Source: Elusimicrobiota bacterium (GTDB taxonomy: Bacteria; Elusimicrobiota; UBA5214; JBBAAG01). From it: 8,249 nt of DNA. The position numbers and the translations under genes were made by a program. Positions 1 to 7,262 of this stretch are shown piece after piece. Within the stretch, counting starts at the first letter, position 1. Each line of letters opens with the position of its first letter. Where the stretch lies: NCBI GenBank assembly GCA_041658405.1, contig JBBAAG010000107.1:1-8249 (forward strand), given 5' to 3'. The notes beneath the pieces were generated by a model. It saw nothing but the letters and a program-made list of their open reading frames with translations. It was not told the DNA's origin and searched no databases.

Positions 1-370
1 GAAAGAAGAGGTGTTGTTGAACGTTATAGGGTTTGTGGATATAATGGAACATGCAATTGCAGGTAGTAAAAATGCTAAGTCAGTTAATGCTGTTATTGAT
101 GGGATAGAACTTGTACATAAAGAATTATTATCGATGCTTAAACGCAACAACGTGGATGTTGTTGAAACTGATTGTGTTAAGTTTGATCCTGTATGCCACG
201 AGGCAGTGGAACAGGTTAAGGATAATACTGTCGAAGAAAACACAGTAGTTGGTGAATTTCAAAAAGGTTATAAAATCAACGGTAGGGTCATTAGGGCTGC
301 AAAAGTTAAAGTTTCAAAAAAGGAAGAGAATACTGAACCAAAAAGTGATAAAAACGGGGAGAAAGAATAA
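1..370 (+). CDS. grpE: GrpE nucleotide exchange factor, 3' part (5' end outside window)
   Basis: GrpE is the cytoplasmic nucleotide exchange factor that releases ADP from DnaK. The frame is open from the first complete codon at base 2, so the gene continues upstream; the GTG at 11 lies inside the conserved core and is not a credible start. About 122 residues remain, against roughly 180-200 for the family, so the N-terminal coiled coil is mostly missing. Visible signatures are the end of the helical region (GFVDIMEHAI, equivalent to the usual LDNLERA segment), FDPVCHEAV at bases 182-208, and the beta-domain pattern GYKINGRVIRAAKVKV near the end (canonical GY.L..RVLRPA.V.V). The tail is charged and lysine-rich. 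dnaK follows after 103 bases, the standard partner order. hrcA and any CIRCE operator would lie upstream, out of view. Confidence 0.93.
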   Translation, partial: KEEVLLNVIGFVDIMEHAIAGSKNAKSVNAVIDGIELVHKELLSMLKRNNVDVVETDCVKFDPVCHEAVEQVKDNTVEENTVVGEFQKGYKINGRVIRAAKVKVSKKEENTEPKSDKNGEKE

Positions 371-408
371 AATCTATATTCATTATTCGTCATCTAAGTA
401 ACTGAGCC

Positions 409-436
409 TTGATATGAATTCAAAAAAGAATTTAAT
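409..436 (+). promoter_or_regulatory. Possible sigma-70-type promoter upstream of dnaK
   Basis: In the 103-base spacer between grpE and dnaK, TTGATA (409-414) and TTTAAT (431-436) each match 5 of 6 consensus bases and are 16 bases apart. This could give dnaK an internal promoter in addition to read-through from upstream. The region is AT-rich, so such matches can arise by chance. No CIRCE-type inverted repeat (TTAGCACTC-N9-GAGTGCTAA) is present here. Part of the -35 to -10 spacer lies in a weak AATTC/GAATT inverted repeat (417-421/428-432). Confidence 0.3.
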
Positions 437-455
437 AAAATTGTTTTAGGTTGAT

Positions 456-461
456 AGGAGG
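456..461 (+). promoter_or_regulatory. Strong Shine-Dalgarno of dnaK
   Basis: A perfect AGGAGG lies 12 bases before the ATG at 474. It is the best ribosome binding site in the window, consistent with high expression of DnaK, and it fixes the start codon. Confidence 0.8.
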
Positions 462-473
462 AAAAGGAAAAGT

Positions 474-2402
474 ATGGGTAAATTTATTGGAATAGATCTT
501 GGGACGTCAAATTCTGCGGCTGCGGTGCTTGAAGGTGGAAAACCGACGATAGTGCCCGCAGCAGAAGGTATTACGTTAGGAGGGAAAGCGTTTCCGTCAT
601 ACGTAGCAATCACAAAAGAAGGGCAGTTGATTATCGGAGAACCTGCACGTCGGCAGGCGGTAACAAATCCTGAAGGAACCTTTACTGCGTTTAAACGTAA
701 GATGGGTACTGATTTCAAGTATAGTATATGGGGTAAGGAGTATACGCCGCAACAGTTATCCGCGTTTTTATTACAAAAAATTAAAACTGATGCAGAAGCG
801 TTTTTGTCTGATAAGGTTGAAAAGGTTGTAATAACGGTTCCCGCATATTTTAATGATAACCAGCGGCAGGCTACCAAAGATGCTGGCGCGATTGCCGGGC
901 TGGATGTCACCAGGATTATTAACGAACCAACAGCCGCGTGCTTGGCATACGGAGTTGAACGAGCAGGGCATGAAGAAAAAATTATGGTGTTCGATCTCGG
1001 CGGAGGGACATTAGACGTTACCATTATGAACTTCTGGAAAGAAGGCGGGTTCAATGTAATGTCAACTTCAGGCGATACTCAACTGGGCGGAACTGATATG
1101 GATACCGCATTGATTAATTATATTGCAGATACTTTTAAAAAAGAGAATGGTATTGATCTTCGTAACGACAAGATGGCAATGCAGAGGTTGAAGGAAGCTG
1201 CAGAAAAAGCTAAGATTGAGTTATCCAACGTGTTTGAGACAGATCTTAACCTGCCTTTTATAACAGCAGATGCGTCCGGGCCAAAACATTTAACTCTAAA
1301 ACTTTCCCGTGCGACCTTAGAAAATATTGTACAGTCAATTGTTGACCGTTGCCGTCAGCCGTTGGATCAGGCAGTGGCAGATGCTAAACTAAAAATTAAT
1401 GATGTAACAAAAATAATCCTTGTCGGCGGGCCGACACGGATGCCGATTATACAGAAATTTGTTGAGGATTATGTTGGTCATAAAGTTGAACGCGGGGTTG
1501 ATCCTATGGAATGCGTGGCGTTAGGCGCGTCATTACAGGCAGGTATCATCCGCGGGGAAGTTAAGGATATAGTATTGCTCGACGTAACACCGTTATCACT
1601 TGGGCTGGAAACGCTAGGAGGCGTGTTCACTAAACTTATAGATCGTAATACTACAATCCCGGCTAAGAAAGCTGAAGTATTTACTACTGCGCAGGATAAT
1701 CAGCCGTCGGTTGAGGTGCATGTACTGCAAGGCGAACGCCCGATGGCAAAAGATAATGTAAGTCTCGGAAAGTTTCATCTGGATGGTATTCCTCCTGCGC
1801 CGCGAAGCACTCCTCAGATTGAAGTGGCATTTGATATAGATGAAAACGGTATACTAAGTGTATCAGCAAAGGATCTCGGGACTGGTAAGCAGCAGTCTAT
1901 ACGTATAACGTCACCGCAGAAGTTGTCAAAAGAAGAGATCGAGAATATGGTAAAACAGTCTGAAAAATTCGCGGATGAGGATAAAAAGCGTAAAGAAGAA
2001 GTTGAAGTCCGTAATGAACTCGACAGTTTGGTGTATAATGTAGAAAAGTCGTTAAAAGATCATGGGGATAAAATATCCGGTGATGAAAAACTTAATCTTG
2101 AACGCACGATTAATGATGCAAAAGAAGCGTTGAAGACCGGGGATATTGATAAGATTAAGAAAGTGAAGGAAGAGTTAACTGCCGCATCGCATAAACTTGC
2201 GGAAGCTATTTACAAAGAAGCAAATGAAGCACGGCAGAAAAAACAGCAGGAAGGGCAACAGCAGCAGCCCGGCAGCGGGAGCGGTGCTAGCACAAATAAC
2301 GCGTCAGCCGGTGGAGGTGAACAACCTGGTTCCGGTAATAGTGAAGGGAATAAGCCTAACGATGGCGAAGTTGTTGATGGCGAAGTTGTTGATGGTAAAT
2401 AG
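474..2402 (+). CDS. dnaK: Chaperone protein DnaK (Hsp70)
   Basis: ATP-dependent cytoplasmic chaperone that binds and releases unfolded peptides with DnaJ and GrpE. The 642 residues match the family length. The nucleotide-binding domain (about 1-365) shows the phosphate-1 motif GIDLGTSNS (6-14; Ser12 replaces the usual Thr), INEPTAACLAYG (149-160), phosphate-2 FDLGGGTLDV (173-182) and the adenosine motif LVGGPTRMP (316-324). The interdomain linker is IVLLD (366-370). The substrate-binding beta domain covers about 371-480 and the helical lid about 485-585. A low-complexity Gln/Gly/Ser/Asn tail (586-630) ends in GEVVDGEVVDGK, a doubled form of the conserved EVVD end. The segment FKRKMGTDFKYSIWGKEYTP (73-92) is short: the roughly 24-residue insert of Gram-negative DnaK is absent. 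GGKAFPSYVA (36-45) and GGTDMD (205-210) recall Thermoplasma-type DnaK. ATG start with AGGAGG upstream. Confidence 0.98.
   Translation: MGKFIGIDLGTSNSAAAVLEGGKPTIVPAAEGITLGGKAFPSYVAITKEGQLIIGEPARRQAVTNPEGTFTAFKRKMGTDFKYSIWGKEYTPQQLSAFLLQKIKTDAEAFLSDKVEKVVITVPAYFNDNQRQATKDAGAIAGLDVTRIINEPTAACLAYGVERAGHEEKIMVFDLGGGTLDVTIMNFWKEGGFNVMSTSGDTQLGGTDMDTALINYIADTFKKENGIDLRNDKMAMQRLKEAAEKAKIELSNVFETDLNLPFITADASGPKHLTLKLSRATLENIVQSIVDRCRQPLDQAVADAKLKINDVTKIILVGGPTRMPIIQKFVEDYVGHKVERGVDPMECVALGASLQAGIIRGEVKDIVLLDVTPLSLGLETLGGVFTKLIDRNTTIPAKKAEVFTTAQDNQPSVEVHVLQGERPMAKDNVSLGKFHLDGIPPAPRSTPQIEVAFDIDENGILSVSAKDLGTGKQQSIRITSPQKLSKEEIENMVKQSEKFADEDKKRKEEVEVRNELDSLVYNVEKSLKDHGDKISGDEKLNLERTINDAKEALKTGDIDKIKKVKEELTAASHKLAEAIYKEANEARQKKQQEGQQQQPGSGSGASTNNASAGGGEQPGSGNSEGNKPNDGEVVDGEVVDGK
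2361..2395 (+). repeat. Perfect 15-bp tandem duplication at the dnaK 3' end
   Basis: GATGGCGAAGTTGTT occurs at 2361-2375 and again, identically, at 2376-2390, followed by a partial third copy GATGG (2391-2395). It is in frame and encodes D-G-E-V-V twice, so the protein ends with two EVVD motifs. The identity at every third-codon position suggests a recent slippage duplication. Confidence 0.9.
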
Positions 2403-2411
2403 TTAGGTTAT

Positions 2412-2420
2412 AGGGAAGGG
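2412..2420 (+). promoter_or_regulatory. Ribosome binding site supporting the TTG start of dnaJ
   Basis: AGGGAAGGG lies in the 29-base dnaK-dnaJ gap and ends 11 bases before TTG at 2432. No ATG or GTG occurs in frame between this site and the J-domain, so TTG is the start. Confidence 0.6.
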
Positions 2421-2431
2421 AAATAGTTCAA

Positions 2432-3574
2432 TTGTCAGTAAAACGTGATTATTATGAAGTATTAGGTGTAAAGAAAACTGCTACACAACAGGAAATTGAA
2501 CAGTCATACCGGAAGTTGGCTGTAGAAAATCATCCTGACCGTGCGCCTGAGGAAAAGAAGGAGGAAGCACGGCAGAAGTTTAAAGAATTATCTGAAGCTT
2601 ATGCAGTGTTGTCTGACACAAAAAAGCGTGCTCAGTACGATAGTTATGGCCATGCGGGGATTGATCAAAGATACCGCCAGGAAGATATTTTCAGGAATAC
2701 GGATTTTGGAAGTGTATTCGAAGATATGGGTTTTGGCAGCGGGACGTTCGCTGATGTATTCAGTGATTTATTCAGCGGAGGATCTTCACGCAGCAGGTAT
2801 GCTCCGCGCGGCGGGGATGATATCGAATTTCCGATAAAAATAACGTTGGAAGAAGCGTTTAATGGTACAGAAAAAAATGTTAGTTTTTATCATACCATCA
2901 CTTGCAACGTGTGTAACGGTTCCGGAGCAAAGCCCGGGACGGGTACCAAAACCTGCCAGTCCTGCCGTGGTGCTGGGCAGGTAAGATATTCACAAGGATT
3001 TTTTGTTGTATCCCAACCATGTCCGAAATGCAGCGGGCAGGGCAAAATTATTGATACGCCTTGCGGGCAGTGTACCGGAAGAGGTAAAGTAAAAGAGCAG
3101 ACAAAGATTATGGTAAAGGTTCCCCGGGGCGTAGATACAGGTACAAGTATACGTATGCGTGGAAAAGGTGAGGCGGGAGAACTTGGAGGGCCACCGGGTG
3201 ATTTGTATGTTACCGTAAGAATAGAACCACATAAAATATTTGCGCGGCGTGGGGATGATCTGTTTATCAAAATACCAGTAAGTTTTGTGAGGGCTGCGCT
3301 GGGAGGCGAATTATTAGTTCCAACATTAAGTGGTCAGGTGACTATGAAAATACCGCCCGGTACACAACCAGGGAAAACATTTAGGTTGCGCGGGCATGGT
3401 ACGCCGAACTTGCATTCTCATGAAACCGGGATGTTGTATGTTACAGTAGATATTGAAGTTCCAACCAAGCTTAATGAGAAACAAAAACAGTTATTACGCG
3501 AATTCGCTCAGAATTCAGGTGAAAATGTAGATGATGAGGATTCAAGTTTCTTCAAACGTGTTTTCAGGACATAA
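2432..3574 (+). CDS. dnaJ: Chaperone protein DnaJ (type I Hsp40)
   Basis: Cochaperone that delivers substrates to DnaK and stimulates its ATPase. The 380 residues match the family. The J-domain (about 5-70) carries HPD at 34-36. A Gly/Phe-rich region (about 88-130) follows, including GSVFEDMGFGSGTF. The zinc-binding domain has all four CxxCxGxG repeats intact, with cysteine pairs at 158/161, 175/178, 197/200 and 211/214. The C-terminal beta domains follow, with VKVPRGVDTG, MRGKGE and RLRGHGTP, and then the short dimerisation end. The start is TTG at 2432, giving MSVKRDYYEVLGV, which aligns with the normal family N-terminus. The gene is 29 bases after dnaK and 9 bases before rsmE, so it is very probably cotranscribed with both. 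No key residue is missing. Confidence 0.97.
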   Translation: MSVKRDYYEVLGVKKTATQQEIEQSYRKLAVENHPDRAPEEKKEEARQKFKELSEAYAVLSDTKKRAQYDSYGHAGIDQRYRQEDIFRNTDFGSVFEDMGFGSGTFADVFSDLFSGGSSRSRYAPRGGDDIEFPIKITLEEAFNGTEKNVSFYHTITCNVCNGSGAKPGTGTKTCQSCRGAGQVRYSQGFFVVSQPCPKCSGQGKIIDTPCGQCTGRGKVKEQTKIMVKVPRGVDTGTSIRMRGKGEAGELGGPPGDLYVTVRIEPHKIFARRGDDLFIKIPVSFVRAALGGELLVPTLSGQVTMKIPPGTQPGKTFRLRGHGTPNLHSHETGMLYVTVDIEVPTKLNEKQKQLLREFAQNSGENVDDEDSSFFKRVFRT

Positions 3575-3583
3575 TCTTATCAA

Positions 3584-4357
3584 ATGCCGCAATTTTATGT
3601 TGTTGACAAACTCGCAAAAGGTGGTATCGTAAAGATACACGATTCGGATGCACGGCATATCGTTACTGTCCTGCGTTATAAACCCGGTGATACGATAAGA
3701 GTGTTTAATAATCATCATCAGCAGGCGGACGGTTTTGTTGAATCAGTACAAAATAATGAGGTGATGGTGAGGGTTAATAGAATGATCGATTCTTCTAGTG
3801 CAAATGAAAATAATGTTAGGCTGATCGTATATGCATCACTCGTAAAAAAAGATAAAATGGAAGTTATTCTCCAGAAAATGGTTGAGTTAGGCGTAGATGT
3901 TTTGGTGCCGGTAATTACAAAAAATGTTGTTGTTAAATTATTAACTGACGAATTTGAGAATAAGCGTTTACGCTGGGAAAAAATTGTGTTATCTGCGGTG
4001 AAACAATGCGGGAGAAGTAACATCATGAAGTTACACGGGATAAAGTTGTTTAAGGATGTTCTTAAAGAAGAAGGGTTCAAGTGTAAAAACAGAGCGGTGT
4101 TGATGCATGAAAAGTATGGCGATAATATTTCTTCATTAAAGTTGGATAATGAAATACACGAGGATATTAGGTTGTTCATTGGCCCTGAAGGCGGATTTGA
4201 TGAAGAAGAAGTTGAACTAGCGAAGAGTTGCGGGGTTAAGATTGTTAATCTTGGATCTAACGTTTTCCGTAGTGACTCTGCTGCGATAGTTGCTGTGAGT
4301 ATTGTGTCATATCTTATTGGTAGATACAACAATGTTTCACAGGACAGGCAAGGATAA
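3584..4357 (+). CDS. rsmE: 16S rRNA (uracil1498-N3)-methyltransferase RsmE
   Basis: SAM-dependent SPOUT-class enzyme that methylates N3 of U1498 in 16S rRNA of the 30S subunit. The 257 residues are close to the usual 240-250. An N-terminal PUA-like domain (about 1-70) contains DARHIVTVLR (22-31), matching the family pattern of a conserved His before VLR. The SPOUT domain contains KKDKMEVILQKMVELGV (88-104), AVKQCGR (138-144), IGPEGGF (199-205) and LGSNVFRSDSA (223-233). The last motif is normally LG.RILRTETA; here the RTETA part reads RSDSA, which is conservative (T to S, E to D). The ATG lies 9 bases after the dnaJ stop with only a weak AGGA (3566-3569), so translation is probably coupled to dnaJ. 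In Firmicutes rsmE also follows dnaJ, usually with prmA between them; prmA is absent here. Confidence 0.95.
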   Translation: MPQFYVVDKLAKGGIVKIHDSDARHIVTVLRYKPGDTIRVFNNHHQQADGFVESVQNNEVMVRVNRMIDSSSANENNVRLIVYASLVKKDKMEVILQKMVELGVDVLVPVITKNVVVKLLTDEFENKRLRWEKIVLSAVKQCGRSNIMKLHGIKLFKDVLKEEGFKCKNRAVLMHEKYGDNISSLKLDNEIHEDIRLFIGPEGGFDEEEVELAKSCGVKIVNLGSNVFRSDSAAIVAVSIVSYLIGRYNNVSQDRQG

Positions 4358-4363
4358 GTTTTT

Positions 4364-6013
4364 ATGAAGATAGCGCTTGCGCAAGTTAATCCTTGCATTG
4401 GAGATATTAAAGGGAATTACGCGAAAGTTAAAGCTGTTTATACACGCTATGCTAAACAAGGGGTGGATATTGTTGTTTTCCCTGAACTTGTCTTAATAGG
4501 TTCTCCTCCGCGGGATTTGTTATATCGCAAATGGTTGATTGATGAAGTGGAAAAGGTTACTAAACAACTGGAGCAACTGACTGGCGGGTTTAAACATACT
4601 GCACTTATTGTTGGTGTACCGGTACGTACTGGAAGTGGGGATAACACAAGATTGTTGAACTCAGCAATTGTTTTGTTCCAAGGGAAAATTGTGTTCTCTC
4701 AATCAAAAACGTTCCTTCCCTCATATGACGTGTTTGATGAAACCAGGTATTTCTATCCGGTGGATAAAAAAAGTATATTTGTGTTTAAAGGTAAGAACAT
4801 AGGAATATCTGTAGGTGAAGATACGTTGAATGTGGCCGGGAATAGTGTTGGCACAAATTATTATAACGAAAAACCGGTGGGACAGATTGCAGGATCGAAG
4901 CCTGATTTAATGATAAACATCTCCGCATCGCCTTACTATCTAGGGAAAGAGAGAACAAGGTATGACCTTGTAAAAGCACTGGCATTGAAATATCGTGCAC
5001 CGTTAATATATGTAAATCAGGTGGGCGGGAATGATGAGTTGATTTTTGACGGGCAAAGTTTGTGTATCAGCAAACACGGCAAGGTTTTGGCTAAGATGCC
5101 GGCGTTTGTGGAAACTGTTAAAGTAGTTGATACTGATACGAATGGAATAGAAGATTTATGTCTTAAATGGGATGTTGAAATGGAACTCCTGTATAACGCT
5201 CTTGTATTAGGTATTCGCGATTATGTTAATAAAAACGGGTTTTCAAAAATTACCGTTGGGTTATCAGGGGGGATAGATTCAACAGTGGTTGCGTGCCTGG
5301 CTGTTGAAGCGGTTGGGAGAGAAAATGTTTTGGGTATAACAATGCCGTCGATATTTTCATCAAAAGGAAGTGTAAAGGACTCAAAAATACTTGCTGCAGG
5401 GTTAGGGATTGAATTTAAAGTTGTGCCTATTACTGAAGTTTATAATGCATACCTCAATGTGTTTAGAAAACAATTTCGCGGAGCTAAACCTGATATAACC
5501 GAAGAAAATGTGCAAGCGCGTATCCGCGGGAATTTATTAATGGCATTCTCCAATAAGTACGGATACCTTTTATTGTCTACGGGTAATAAAAGCGAGTTGG
5601 CAGTTGGATATTGCACGCTATACGGTGATATGAGCGGGGGTTTAGCCGTGATTTCCGATGTGCCTAAAACTATGGTGTACAGACTTGCAGAGTATATTAA
5701 TATAAAAAATAGAGTTATTCCGAAAAGTGTTTTCACAAAACCACCGTCAGCAGAATTACGGGCGAATCAAACTGATCAGGATACTTTGCCGCCGTATAAC
5801 GTGTTGGATCAGATATTGTATTTTTACATAGATGAAAACTGTTCGCCTGAAGAAATTGTGTCATACGGTTATAACAAGGATACAGTGAAATGGGTGACAC
5901 GTACTGTTGATAAAAATGAGTTTAAACGCCGTCAAGCAGCACCTGGTTTGAAAGTTACTTCAAAAGCCTTCGGTACTGGCCGGAGGATGGTTATTGCTGC
6001 TAAGTATTATTAA
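4364..6013 (+). CDS. nadE: NAD+ synthetase of the glutamine-dependent architecture, with the glutaminase nucleophile replaced by Gly
   Basis: Last step of NAD+ synthesis: ATP-dependent amidation of deamido-NAD+. The 549 residues fit the two-domain bacterial NadE. The N-terminal nitrilase-type glutaminase domain (about 1-255) keeps the catalytic Glu (E41 in VFPEL) and Lys (K115 in SKTFLPSYDVFDETRYF), and NQVGGNDELIFDG (218-230). Where the family has the nucleophile in a (C)ED(I/L)W motif, this protein reads VGEDTL (150-155): residue 151 is Gly, codon GGT at 4814-4816. The synthetase domain (about 270-549) looks intact, with the PP-loop SGGIDST (301-307), RIRGNLLMAFSN (386-397), STGNKSELAVGY (405-416), and the PPSAELR segment (460-466). 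I infer ammonia-dependent activity. ATG is 6 bases after the rsmE stop with AAGGA at 4350-4354. Its place between rsmE and mtaB is not the usual Firmicute order. Confidence 0.95.
   Translation: MKIALAQVNPCIGDIKGNYAKVKAVYTRYAKQGVDIVVFPELVLIGSPPRDLLYRKWLIDEVEKVTKQLEQLTGGFKHTALIVGVPVRTGSGDNTRLLNSAIVLFQGKIVFSQSKTFLPSYDVFDETRYFYPVDKKSIFVFKGKNIGISVGEDTLNVAGNSVGTNYYNEKPVGQIAGSKPDLMINISASPYYLGKERTRYDLVKALALKYRAPLIYVNQVGGNDELIFDGQSLCISKHGKVLAKMPAFVETVKVVDTDTNGIEDLCLKWDVEMELLYNALVLGIRDYVNKNGFSKITVGLSGGIDSTVVACLAVEAVGRENVLGITMPSIFSSKGSVKDSKILAAGLGIEFKVVPITEVYNAYLNVFRKQFRGAKPDITEENVQARIRGNLLMAFSNKYGYLLLSTGNKSELAVGYCTLYGDMSGGLAVISDVPKTMVYRLAEYINIKNRVIPKSVFTKPPSAELRANQTDQDTLPPYNVLDQILYFYIDENCSPEEIVSYGYNKDTVKWVTRTVDKNEFKRRQAAPGLKVTSKAFGTGRRMVIAAKYY
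5982..5986 (+). promoter_or_regulatory. Shine-Dalgarno of mtaB inside nadE
   Basis: GGAGG lies within the nadE 3' end, 7 bases before an in-frame TTG at 5994 but 28 bases before the family-consistent ATG at 6015. Its spacing therefore favours TTG, which would add 7 residues (LLSIIK-type) to MtaB, or it serves a coupled reinitiation at the ATG. Confidence 0.45.
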
Positions 6014-6014
6014 G

Positions 6015-7262
6015 ATGCCAGCTATACGTTTCTACACTTTCGGTTGTAAGGTCAATCAAACAGAAACTCAATCTGTTATTGACAAAATGCCGGGTGGGTA
6101 TTGGATTGCGGATGATAATAGTGAAGCTGATATTTTATTTATTAATAGTTGTACTGTTACTTCCGAAGCGGACCGCCAGTGCAGGCAGTTGATACGGAGT
6201 TACTGCCGTGTGAATCCGCGGGGAATCGTAGTACTTACTGGTTGCTATGCTGAACGTGCAACTGAGGTTTTACAATCGGAATTCCCGGCGGTACGTATTA
6301 TAAAAAAAAATGAGTGCGGTGATTTCTGGGATATAATTGAAAAATATTCTGCAGAAGATGTTTCTCAAAAACAACGGGTCTCAGCAGGTTTCGCAAATGT
6401 TAGAAGTTATGTAAAGGTACAGGATGGGTGTAACCAGTTTTGTAGTTATTGCATAGTTCCTTATGTCCGTCCAATACTTTCAAGCCGTAAAACGGAAGAT
6501 GTATTGAGTGAAGTAAAACGTAAAGTTGATACCGGTGTAAAAGAAATTGTGCTTACTGGTATACGTTTAGGCAAGTATAAGTCAGGGAGTTGCGGTTTGG
6601 TTAATCTGATTGACAAAGTTACGCAGGTTAATGGTATTCAGCGTGTGAGATTGAGTTCAATTGAATTGATAGAAGTAAGTGATGAATTGTTGAGGTTGAT
6701 AAAGAAAAACACTAAACTATGCCGGCATTTACATATACCTGTGCAGCACTGTCATAATGATGTCCTGAAAGCTATGAACCGTCCGTATTTTATTGAAGAA
6801 TTTGTTGAGAAAATTGCTAAAGTCCGTGAGCAAATACCAGATTGCGGGATTACTACCGATGTGATCACAGGATTTCCTGCAGAAACTTTAGGAAAGTTTG
6901 AGGATTCATTCAGGGTATTAAAGAAGATTGGGTTCTCAAGGTTACACGTTTTCCGGTACTCACCAAGAGAAGGAACTTTGGCTTATCAGACAATGAAGGA
7001 TTGTGTTGATAATAAAGAAAAAAAACGTAGGAGCAAGGTGCTGCTGCAACTTGATCTTGAATTAAGGCAGAAGTTTGCCGAGAAGTTTGTTGGAACCAGG
7101 GTTGAAGTGTTGTTAGAGAACAAACGTAGTGCAGGGAATGGGTATATATTTGGCTATTCAGGTAACTATATTGAGGTTTTTGTGGATACTGATAGTGTTA
7201 ATACACTCTGCTCCGCGATAATTGTGAAAATAGAAAAAGGGCGGGCTATAGCGCGGATTTAG
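6015..7262 (+). CDS. mtaB: tRNA (N6-L-threonylcarbamoyladenosine37-C2)-methylthiotransferase MtaB
   Basis: Radical-SAM methylthiotransferase that converts t6A37 to ms2t6A37 in ANN-decoding tRNAs. From ATG 6015 the protein has 415 residues. The N-terminal UPF0004 domain carries three cysteines for the auxiliary 4Fe-4S cluster: C11 in FGCKVN, C46 in NSCTVT and C77 in TGCYAE. FGCKVN and NSCTVT mark the MtaB rather than the MiaB or RimO branch. The radical-SAM cluster CxxxCxxC is at C139, C143 and C146. A TRAM domain (about 355-415) closes the protein. Two local deviations: VPYVRP (148-153), where RG is usual, and QHCH (244-247), where I expect QSGS. The ATG is 1 base after the nadE stop and matches the family N-terminus; a TTG at 5994 with better Shine-Dalgarno spacing is the alternative. 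mtaB near rsmE and rpsU is classical dnaK-operon order. Confidence 0.95.
   Translation: MPAIRFYTFGCKVNQTETQSVIDKMPGGYWIADDNSEADILFINSCTVTSEADRQCRQLIRSYCRVNPRGIVVLTGCYAERATEVLQSEFPAVRIIKKNECGDFWDIIEKYSAEDVSQKQRVSAGFANVRSYVKVQDGCNQFCSYCIVPYVRPILSSRKTEDVLSEVKRKVDTGVKEIVLTGIRLGKYKSGSCGLVNLIDKVTQVNGIQRVRLSSIELIEVSDELLRLIKKNTKLCRHLHIPVQHCHNDVLKAMNRPYFIEEFVEKIAKVREQIPDCGITTDVITGFPAETLGKFEDSFRVLKKIGFSRLHVFRYSPREGTLAYQTMKDCVDNKEKKRRSKVLLQLDLELRQKFAEKFVGTRVEVLLENKRSAGNGYIFGYSGNYIEVFVDTDSVNTLCSAIIVKIEKGRAIARI

Noticed and set aside
371..473. CIRCE heat-shock operator before dnaK
   Set aside because: No inverted repeat resembling TTAGCACTC-N9-GAGTGCTAA is present; if HrcA control exists, its operator would be upstream of the window.
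446..1054. 202-codon minus-strand open frame opposite the start of dnaK
   Set aside because: It lies wholly opposite conserved dnaK codons and its ribosome binding region; composition is that of an antisense shadow and no family motif is visible.
2197..2406. 69-codon + strand frame overlapping the dnaK tail
   Set aside because: Different frame of the low-complexity dnaK 3' end; its repeats are only the 15-bp duplication read out of frame.
3718..4398. 226-codon minus-strand open frame opposite rsmE
   Set aside because: Antisense to a clear RsmE with conserved motifs; Ser/Thr/Leu-rich translation without a recognisable domain.
4811..4816. Frameshift in nadE as explanation for the missing cysteine
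   Set aside because: The reading frame matches the family on both sides (K115 motif before, NISASPYYLGK after), so the change is a substitution and not a shift.
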